From Opitutaceae bacterium (GTDB lineage Bacteria; Verrucomicrobiota; Verrucomicrobiia; Opitutales; Opitutaceae), in contig JAITDF010000724.1 in assembly GCA_031282705.1 (NCBI GenBank), positions 1 through 5,674 of the forward strand: DNA of 5,674 nucleotides. The letters are read 5' to 3'. How positions within the stretch are numbered: the first letter of the stretch is position 1; every line of letters starts with the position of its first letter. Below, piece by piece: positions 1 through 5,674 of this stretch. The notes under the pieces were generated by a model. The model was not told the DNA's origin. It did no database searches and saw only the letters and a program-made list of their open reading frames with translations. The position numbers and the translations under genes are program-made.

Positions 1-1898
1 CCTACCAATTCTTCCTCAATTTTGGGAACGCGGTCGCGGCCAACGACACGGTCAGCACGGCCAGCATCGTTTATAAACAAGGCGTGGCCGGTGTCTGGAT
101 GGGATTGCAGATGATATTCCTGAATCCCTACTACTGGTTTTTTTACCCGTGGCTGCGCCGCGTGCGCCTCACGACCATGGCCGACCTGTTCTGGGACCGG
201 CTCGGCAGCCGCCGGCTCGCACTGTTCTACGCGTCGTTCCAGATCATCATGGCGGTGACGGTCACGATGGCGTTCGGCAATCTGGTCTCCTACAAAATAT
301 CCGCCGCGCTCATCACCAAGCCGGAGACAGAGTGGACCGCACGGGAATGCCAGTCGGTTGACGATTATAAACAGCTTATCAAATACGAGGCGACGATTCG
401 CGATGGCGGGATGCTTGATTCAGGCGGACGGGCACATCTGGCCGTGTTGCGTGAAAAACTGGCGCGCAACGAGCTGACCGACCATGTCACCGCGCTTAAT
501 CCGTGGGTGTTTTATATCATATACACGCTTGCCGTGGGGTTTTATATTGTGCTTGGCGGCATGCGCGCGACCGCCATGACCGATGCCTTTCAGGGGATAT
601 TGATCATAATTTTTTCAATACTGCTGATTCCAACCGGGCTCGCGGCCATGGGCGGCTGGGACCGGATCGGCGAGCGGGTTCCGTCCGCCATGCTCAATGT
701 TTTTGGCGCCAGCGGCGACACGGACTTCACCGTCTGGACGATTCTGGCCATTCTGGCGGCAACCTTTATGCAGGCCCATGCCCTGCCGAACAACATGGCG
801 GTCGCCGGCTCCGCGCGCAATGAATACACGGCGCGCTTCGGCGCCGTCACCGGCACGTTTGGCAAGCGCATCCTTACCATTGTTTGGGCGATATGCGGAT
901 TGCTTGGCATTGTATTGTTTTCCGGCTCCGATGCCCTGGCGGACCCGGACATGGTGTGGGGGGCGATGTCACGGCGGCTGCTGGGGCCGGGATTACTGGG
1001 ACTGATGTTTGCCGGCATCCTCGCGGCCAACATGTCCACGGTCGCCTCGCAAGGCATGGCTGTCTCGGCATTGTTCGCGCGCAATATCTACGGAACTCTG
1101 AGGAAGGACATGACTGACGCGGGAATGGTAAGAGCCGGACGCTGGACGCTGGTCGTGATTTTGATGCTCGGCGTGCTCGTGGCGACGCAGTTGGAAAGCA
1201 TCTATGTCGTGCTGCAGTTCGCCATGACCATAAACGTGCCCTTCGGCGCGGCGATTTTGATGATGTTCATCTGGCGCAAAGTGACAGCCAAGGCGGTCTG
1301 GGTGGCGGTTCTGGGAGGGGCGTTCATCAATATTATTTTCCCCGTTTTTGCGCATCAACTCCCGTCCCTGGCCCGCAATTCCATGCTCGTCACGCGCACG
1401 GAGGATGCGGCCGGGCGTCCCGTGCCGGTCTATTTCGAGTCCGTGGTGCGCGTGAATCCCGATGATTCTGAAAGCCAGCTTGAGGGGCGCGGACGACTGC
1501 ATACCGAACTCCTGGTGCTCCGTGCATTCGGGATGAATCCGGCTCATTTCACAGCAGGAGGACGCTTTGCCGCGAGATTCTTCGTGGATGCATTCCTCCC
1601 CGTGTTCCTTGTGGTGATTGTGAGCCTGTTCACACGGAGACCCGGCAAGGAGCGGGTGGACGCATTTTTTGGAAAAATGAAGACCCCCGTGGCCGGCACA
1701 CCGGAACTCGACGCCGAAGAGATGGAAAAGACGCGCCAGAATCCTTCGCGCATGGATCACACAAAGCTTTTCCGGGGCACGTCGTGGGAGTTCACCCGGT
1801 GGAACCGGGTGGATACAATCGGATTTGTCCTATGCTGCGCCATGACCGCGGCCATTCTGGCTGTGTTCATAGGAGTGATGAAGTGGCTGACGCCCTGA
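1..1898 (+). CDS. Sodium:solute symporter (SSS) family transporter, 5'-truncated by window edge
   Basis: Inner-membrane secondary transporter, presumably using Na+ to import a small organic solute. The frame is open from position 3 to the TGA at 1896-1898, giving 631 visible residues. A GTG at 84 could be taken as a start, but the 27 codons before it continue the family sequence (FGNAVAANDTVSTASIVYKQG, the first core helix), so the true start lies upstream and perhaps 40-70 residues are missing. About 12 hydrophobic segments are visible, at roughly residues 3-27, 34-51, 72-95, 167-187, 193-216, 243-259, 290-307, 331-355, 381-424, 431-451, 526-548 and 604-627. SSS hallmarks are GGMRATAMTDAFQG (185-198) and the helix with AANMSTVAS (342-350), whose Ser345-Thr346 match the sodium-site Ser/Thr of PutP/vSGLT. 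Two long hydrophilic loops (about 97-165 and 452-524) and a charged stretch near 545-598 enlarge it beyond a minimal SSS protein. The substrate cannot be read directly; the neighbouring hydrolase-like genes suggest a sugar, uronate or small glycoside. Confidence 0.93.
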   Translation, partial: YQFFLNFGNAVAANDTVSTASIVYKQGVAGVWMGLQMIFLNPYYWFFYPWLRRVRLTTMADLFWDRLGSRRLALFYASFQIIMAVTVTMAFGNLVSYKISAALITKPETEWTARECQSVDDYKQLIKYEATIRDGGMLDSGGRAHLAVLREKLARNELTDHVTALNPWVFYIIYTLAVGFYIVLGGMRATAMTDAFQGILIIIFSILLIPTGLAAMGGWDRIGERVPSAMLNVFGASGDTDFTVWTILAILAATFMQAHALPNNMAVAGSARNEYTARFGAVTGTFGKRILTIVWAICGLLGIVLFSGSDALADPDMVWGAMSRRLLGPGLLGLMFAGILAANMSTVASQGMAVSALFARNIYGTLRKDMTDAGMVRAGRWTLVVILMLGVLVATQLESIYVVLQFAMTINVPFGAAILMMFIWRKVTAKAVWVAVLGGAFINIIFPVFAHQLPSLARNSMLVTRTEDAAGRPVPVYFESVVRVNPDDSESQLEGRGRLHTELLVLRAFGMNPAHFTAGGRFAARFFVDAFLPVFLVVIVSLFTRRPGKERVDAFFGKMKTPVAGTPELDAEEMEKTRQNPSRMDHTKLFRGTSWEFTRWNRVDTIGFVLCCAMTAAILAVFIGVMKWLTP

Positions 1899-1908
1899 AT
1901 TCAAATGG
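1899..1908 (+). other. 10-base gene junction, transporter to GH67-like gene
   Basis: The transporter stop (TGA, 1896-1898) is followed after 10 bases by the ATG at 1909. No room exists for a promoter or terminator here. The 20 bases before the start (GACGCCCTGAATTCAAATGG) hold no AGGAGG-like sequence; the nearest AGGAG (1871-1875) is over 30 bases away and too far to position the ribosome. Translation may depend on coupling to the upstream gene. Another ATG at 1905 is out of frame and opens only 21 codons. Confidence 0.7.
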
Positions 1909-4011
1909 ATGAATATGCCAAGGAAACATCCCGAAATAACATGGTCCCTCATGCATCCGGTGAAACCTGATGCGTCCTACATGTGCGCGGTCATGGCCGC
2001 GGCGGCGGATTATCATGTGGACAGTTTTGAAATTTGCGGCGACGCGCATTCATCGACCGGGGGGCTGGAGGGCGCGATTCGTTTCCGGGATTATCCGGGG
2101 GCCGCCGCGAAACTCGACCTGTCGGAAACCGGTGCGGTCGTCGTGGCGCTCAACGAAGTGCTCGCCCTGGCGCACCAATCAGGCCGCCCGGTCTATTATT
2201 GGCATCGCGAAGTGATGGTGCCGCCAGAGGTGGTCGAAACCGTGCCAGGTCTGCTGGACGCGAATGGGGAGTTCGACCTGCTGGGTCCGGCGTATCACGG
2301 GCTGCTCCGCTCAAAACTGCGCGAGTTCTTTGATAATGTTCCGGGCATGGACGGGATTGTGCTCACACTCACCGAGTCAAACTATTCTGTCATACACAAC
2401 TCAAGCCAGCATCGCTACCCGCCGCCTCGCGTGATTGAAAAAATGATCACCACTTTCTCGGAGGAGCTGGCACGTTTGGGAAAACGTTTTATCCTGCGCA
2501 GCTTCGGATCCATTTCGCAGGACTATGAGGATATCCTTGCCGGCGCGGCGCTGGTTGATTCACGCCATGAATTTGAAATCGAGACCAAGATCACCCCCTG
2601 CGATTTTAGCCCGCTGCTTCCGATGAACAGATATCTGGTGAAAACCGGGCGCGCCGGGCTCTCGGCTGAATACGACAGCATAGGGGAATTTCTCGGCGCG
2701 GGCTACCTCCCGGCGGCGGACCCGGCGCGTGTGATTGAATGCGTGAAGCATGCCCGCGCCGCCGGCGTGGACAGGCATGTGATTCGCGTGGACCGCATCG
2801 GACACGCGACTTTTGACGGCACACAGGCCGTAAATCTGCTAGCGTTTGACCGCGCAATTCGTGACACCGACGCCTCGCCGGAAAAAATCTGGGCGGAATG
2901 GGCGGCGCGTTGCTGGCCGTCCTGCGGCGCGGAGATGACACACATCATGCGGCAGGGAATCGAAATGGTGAAAAAAACGCATTTCATCAGCGGTTGCGTT
3001 ATTTTTCATGCGTTTCCAATCGATCCCTCGATGAAATGGATAAAGGCAAGCGGCATTCTCTCGCTATTCAGTCCGGGTTTCGACCTCGGACGCCACACCG
3101 GCATGTGGGGAATCCAGCCGCGCGGCTTTGCGCCGTCGCGCGAGGCGCTGCTGGCGGAGAAAACAGAGGCGTCGGCACTGGCGGAGAAAAATCTGGCCGC
3201 GATTGAGGTATTGCGCGAAAAGCTGCCTGCCGGCGAATATAAAATCGCGCGCGCCGCCTGGGGCAACGCGGTGACGGTTGCCCGATCAATACACACTTGG
3301 TGCCGCTGTGTTTGCGCCTATTTTGACGACATGGAAAAACTCATGCCGGGCCATCCTTTGCTGAGCGTGGAGATTGCCTCGGCGCGGCCCCTTTTTGAGG
3401 AAATTCTGGGCGATGCCATGCCCGGAGCGACGCCGCCGGCGGACGCATCCGCCGCGCCGCGCCGCCATGAATACAGCAACGACGCGTCGCATGACGACTG
3501 CATCGAGGCCGCCTACGCCTCCCCGCTCTGGCGCATCATCCAGTTGCTGCCCGCCGAATACAATGCGGAATTTTCCGAGCGGGCGAAGTGGCGGGCGGCG
3601 CCGGATGTCGTGGATTATATAATCTGCGGCGCAGTGGGTGACGACCGCCGCGTGCGTCGTTACATGCACGCCAGCCATGCGCGGCTGGAGCAGGGGCGCG
3701 CAAGCCGGGCCGCCGGCAACCGGGTGTTTCCAAACGGGTTCATCGAATGCGAACTCGCCCTCCCGGACAACGAAAATGCCCGGATCGTGGTCGAGGGTGA
3801 CAAAACAAAATCATCCGGGTTGCTTCTTTCCATCAACGGCGGCCCCGGCGTCCCGTTTGAATATGATGGGACGGGGAGAATTGTTTGCGGGCTTCCCGCC
3901 TCCCCGTCCTGCCGGGCTCCCGGAACCCGCCCGTCCGCAACTGTGCGCATCCAGAAAAACGGGGCTGATTATCCCTGGGTTTTTGCCATCGCGAGCCTTT
4001 CCGGAATATAG
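1909..4011 (+). CDS. GH67-like (alpha-glucuronidase-related) TIM-barrel protein lacking the N-terminal domain
   Basis: A 700-residue protein with no signal peptide or membrane helix, so probably cytoplasmic. It would usually be annotated as hypothetical. The sequence enters a barrel-like strand at once (ITWSLMHPVKPDASY), then shows LTLTES (152-157), ILRSFG (195-200), ETKITPCDF (225-233) and AEYDSIGEFLG (253-263). These line up with GH67 blocks as I remember them: SEG with the acid/base Glu, WRAF, KNGPxDF, and QEYLG. The implied catalytic residues are E156, D232 and E260; D232 to E260 is 28 residues, as in characterised GH67 enzymes (D365/E393 in Cellvibrio numbering). The segment LLAFDRAIRDTDASPEKIW (310-328), followed by AEWAARCW, resembles the GH67 pattern of AFGRLAW, then a Pro-Asp-Leu turn, then IADEW. 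The roughly 130-residue GH67 N-domain is absent. A Pro/Ala-rich linker (about 503-518) leads to a C-terminal region ending in a beta-rich part (about 608-700). Starts at 1909 or 1915 both fit; neither has a clear Shine-Dalgarno. The 10-base gap after the transporter supports cotranscription. The frame is firm; the GH67 relation is inferred and activity is unproven. Confidence 0.85.
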   Translation: MNMPRKHPEITWSLMHPVKPDASYMCAVMAAAADYHVDSFEICGDAHSSTGGLEGAIRFRDYPGAAAKLDLSETGAVVVALNEVLALAHQSGRPVYYWHREVMVPPEVVETVPGLLDANGEFDLLGPAYHGLLRSKLREFFDNVPGMDGIVLTLTESNYSVIHNSSQHRYPPPRVIEKMITTFSEELARLGKRFILRSFGSISQDYEDILAGAALVDSRHEFEIETKITPCDFSPLLPMNRYLVKTGRAGLSAEYDSIGEFLGAGYLPAADPARVIECVKHARAAGVDRHVIRVDRIGHATFDGTQAVNLLAFDRAIRDTDASPEKIWAEWAARCWPSCGAEMTHIMRQGIEMVKKTHFISGCVIFHAFPIDPSMKWIKASGILSLFSPGFDLGRHTGMWGIQPRGFAPSREALLAEKTEASALAEKNLAAIEVLREKLPAGEYKIARAAWGNAVTVARSIHTWCRCVCAYFDDMEKLMPGHPLLSVEIASARPLFEEILGDAMPGATPPADASAAPRRHEYSNDASHDDCIEAAYASPLWRIIQLLPAEYNAEFSERAKWRAAPDVVDYIICGAVGDDRRVRRYMHASHARLEQGRASRAAGNRVFPNGFIECELALPDNENARIVVEGDKTKSSGLLLSINGGPGVPFEYDGTGRIVCGLPASPSCRAPGTRPSATVRIQKNGADYPWVFAIASLSGI

Positions 4012-4065
4012 ACAGCGCCGGCATCCCGTTTTTCAGGTTTCATATAAAATCGAATCCCAATTCTC
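4012..4065 (+). other. 54-base intergenic spacer before the DUF4838 gene
   Basis: This short spacer turns AT-rich from about 4041 and contains TATAAA (4043-4048), which could pass for a -10 element. No convincing -35 hexamer sits at the right distance, and I saw no hairpin followed by a T run, so there is no support for an independent promoter or a terminator. The 20 bases before ATG 4066 lack a Shine-Dalgarno motif. Read-through from the upstream gene is the simplest reading. Confidence 0.4.
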
Positions 4066-4134
4066 ATGAAAACAAAACTCGCCGCAGTATTGTCTGCGTT
4101 CCTTGCGGGCGCGCTCATGCCGCCCTCCTCCGCT
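4066..4134 (+). other. Signal peptide of the DUF4838 protein
   Basis: The first 23 residues have a Lys-Thr-Lys n-region, a hydrophobic stretch LAAVLSAFLAGALM and a small-residue c-region PPSSA. Cleavage after Ala23 (SSA) or Ala24 (SAA) would leave a mature protein starting near PIPVNLPD. There is no cysteine just after the cleavage region, so this is a Sec/SPase I type peptide rather than a lipoprotein signal. The destination is the periplasm or beyond. Confidence 0.85.
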
Positions 4135-5674
4135 GCCCCGATTCCCGTCAACCTGCCCGATTGCGCGATTGTCCGGCCCTCTGGTTCGAAGGTGCCGAAA
4201 GTCGTGGATTACGCGGTGGAGGAACTGCGCGCGCATTTGCTGCTCGTCTCCGGCGTGGACATTCCGGTCGCCACCGGCACGCCGCCGCCGGGGAAATTTC
4301 CAATATACGTCGGCATCACACCCGCGGGCGACACCGCGCACATGGAGCCCGAGGAGGCGCGCTGGCGCGTCACCGCCGGCGGCATCTGGCTCTATGGCGA
4401 GGACAAGGATGCCGCCGGCGACACCGTGCGGGACACCGCCCTCAACAATGATTCCCACCCCGGCACTCTTTTCGCCGTTTATGAATTTCTGGAAAAGCAA
4501 GCCGGCATCACTTGGATCGAGCCCGGAGCCGCGGGCACCGTCTATGTTGAAAAAAACACACTTGCTCCCGAAGCGGGAAGCGGCGCCTGGCACCCCCGGC
4601 TTCTGCAGCGCAAAATTCGTCTCGCCTACCAGGACGACATGCGTGCCATGGCCCGCGAGGACAACAACATTCCGCCCGGCTTGCAATTCTCCGACCCGGA
4701 ATACGAGGGGCGCCAGCTCGACGAGCGGGTCTGGATGCGGCGGATGCGCATGGGCAGCAGCATCCACCTTTCCTACGGCCACGCCTTCACGCAATGGTGG
4801 GCCAAATACGGCGCCACCCATCCCGAGTATTTTGCCCTCAATAAAAACGGCCAGCGCAAGCCCGTCACCGCCGGCGCGCCTGATCGGGTGAAACTCTGCG
4901 TCAGCAATCCTGATGTTGCAAAACAGGTCGCGCACGATCATTTTTTCAGGGACGACGGCAGCAAGAAAAACATCAAAGACATCGGTTATAATATAAACGC
5001 CATCGAGAATGACAGCCGCAACTACTGCCGTTGTGAAAACTGCATGGCGCTCGACGTTGTCCTGCCCGGCGAGGAAAACCTCGACATCGACGATCGCGTC
5101 CTCTCCGACCGCTATGTGCATTTCGCCAACGCCGTCCTCGCCGAGGGGCGCCGGATTTTCGACGAGCACTACGCGCAGGAGCCGGGTGAAAGCTCCGGCA
5201 AGGTGCAGGTGCTGTTTTACGCCTACAGCCGCTACAATTTTCCGCCCCGCCGGGAAAAACTGAATGACGGCGTTTTTCTCTTTCTCATTCCCAACCTCGC
5301 CGTCCCGCTCGCCGAGCTCGACCAGTATTACCTCGACTGGAAAAACATGGGGGCGAAAAACGCATTCCTCCGGCCCAACGACCTCTGCCAGGACACCGGG
5401 ATGCCCATTGGCTTTGAAAGCCACATGTTCGAGAAATACCGCATGGGCAGCCAGCGTCTCTCCCTCCTTGGCACCGACTACGACACTTGCTGGGGCTTCT
5501 GGCCCACCACCGGCATCACCAATTATATCATGGCCCGCGCCATGTATCGCCCCGACCGGCCGATGAGCGACTGGGATGATGAATACTTCGCCGCTTACGG
5601 CGCGGCCTCCGGCGATATGCGCAATTATTATAATTACTGGCGCCAAATCTGGAACGACCGCATCATGAAAAACG
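4066..5674 (+). CDS. Secreted DUF4838-domain protein, 3'-truncated by window edge
   Basis: The frame opens at ATG 4066 and has no stop before the window ends, giving 536 visible residues. Residues 1-24 form a signal peptide: Lys2 and Lys4, a hydrophobic core at 5-18, and a likely cleavage after Ala23 or Ala24. Residues about 26-165 look like the GH67N/GH20b alpha/beta domain found before many glycosidase barrels: a helix with AVEELRAHLLLVSGVDIPV, a strand PIYVGIT and a later strand GITWIEPG. Residues about 183-520 match DUF4838: SYGHAFTQWW, HPEYFALN, AIENDSRNYCRCENC (312-326), SDRYVHFANAVLAEG, VLFYAYSRYNFPP and CWGFWPTTGITNYIMARAMY. The following EYFAAYG segment resembles the tail of the family barrel. 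DUF4838 has no settled activity; it is regarded as glycoside-hydrolase-like. It lies 54 bases after the GH67-like gene on the same strand, probably in one operon. Its export separates it from the cytoplasmic partner. Codon use resembles the other two genes. Family and start are clear; function is not. Confidence 0.93.
   Translation, partial: MKTKLAAVLSAFLAGALMPPSSAAPIPVNLPDCAIVRPSGSKVPKVVDYAVEELRAHLLLVSGVDIPVATGTPPPGKFPIYVGITPAGDTAHMEPEEARWRVTAGGIWLYGEDKDAAGDTVRDTALNNDSHPGTLFAVYEFLEKQAGITWIEPGAAGTVYVEKNTLAPEAGSGAWHPRLLQRKIRLAYQDDMRAMAREDNNIPPGLQFSDPEYEGRQLDERVWMRRMRMGSSIHLSYGHAFTQWWAKYGATHPEYFALNKNGQRKPVTAGAPDRVKLCVSNPDVAKQVAHDHFFRDDGSKKNIKDIGYNINAIENDSRNYCRCENCMALDVVLPGEENLDIDDRVLSDRYVHFANAVLAEGRRIFDEHYAQEPGESSGKVQVLFYAYSRYNFPPRREKLNDGVFLFLIPNLAVPLAELDQYYLDWKNMGAKNAFLRPNDLCQDTGMPIGFESHMFEKYRMGSQRLSLLGTDYDTCWGFWPTTGITNYIMARAMYRPDRPMSDWDDEYFAAYGAASGDMRNYYNYWRQIWNDRIMKN

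Noticed and set aside
84..86. GTG as the start codon of the transporter
   Set aside because: The frame is open to the left edge and the 27 upstream codons encode conserved transporter helix sequence, so this is an internal Val codon.
993..1760. A 255-codon - strand open frame
   Set aside because: It is antisense to the transporter and encodes His/Arg/Glu-rich sequence without domain-like features.
1905..1970. ATG at 1905 opening a short frame between the first two genes
   Set aside because: It encodes only 21 residues, overlaps the GH67-like gene in another frame and has no ribosome binding site.
4043..4048. TATAAA as a promoter -10 element for the DUF4838 gene
   Set aside because: There is no convincing -35 element about 17 bases upstream, and AT-rich hexamers in a short intergenic gap are weak evidence.
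4103..4891. A 262-codon + strand open frame
   Set aside because: It is a shifted frame within the DUF4838 gene; its product is rich in Pro, Arg, Ser and Thr, typical of an off-frame reading of GC-rich coding DNA.
4033..5646. A 537-codon open frame on the - strand
   Set aside because: It lies fully antisense to the DUF4838 gene, which has a signal peptide and clear family motifs. The antisense product is low in complexity (Val/Ala/Gly/His rich) with no recognisable domain; it arises from GC-rich codon bias.

Overview
The window looks like part of a carbohydrate-use operon from a bacterium of the PVC superphylum, most likely Verrucomicrobiota (Opitutales-like); Lentisphaerota or Planctomycetota are alternatives. 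This is inferred from the DUF4838 protein, the verrucomicrobial-type sodium/solute symporter with large hydrophilic loops, moderately high GC with GC-rich third codon positions, and the absence of Shine-Dalgarno sequences before the two visible gene starts. No rRNA, tRNA, mobile element, CRISPR or obvious long repeat was seen. Three genes, all on the + strand, fill almost the whole window.

Layout: (1) positions 1-1898 hold the 3' part of a sodium:solute symporter (SSS) family transporter whose start lies left of the window. (2) After a 10-base gap, 1909-4011 encodes a 700-residue cytoplasmic protein that I read as a distant GH67 (alpha-glucuronidase)-like TIM-barrel hydrolase. It lacks the usual GH67 N-terminal domain but keeps an acid-residue pattern that matches the GH67 catalytic residues (E156, D232, E260). 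(3) After a 54-base gap, a secreted DUF4838 protein begins at 4066 and runs off the right edge. It has a signal peptide, a GH67N/GH20b-like N-terminal domain, and a barrel-like region with a CxCxxC motif. Its frame has no stop in the window, so ORF callers that require a stop would miss it; a long antisense open frame covers it and is judged spurious.

Working model (inference): the secreted DUF4838 protein acts on or binds a glycan outside the cytoplasm, the symporter imports the released sugar or glycoside, and the GH67-like enzyme cleaves it inside the cell. A uronic acid or another acidic sugar is a reasonable first guess, because two of the three GH67 carboxylate-contacting positions seem to be kept. 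The substrate is not shown by the sequence.
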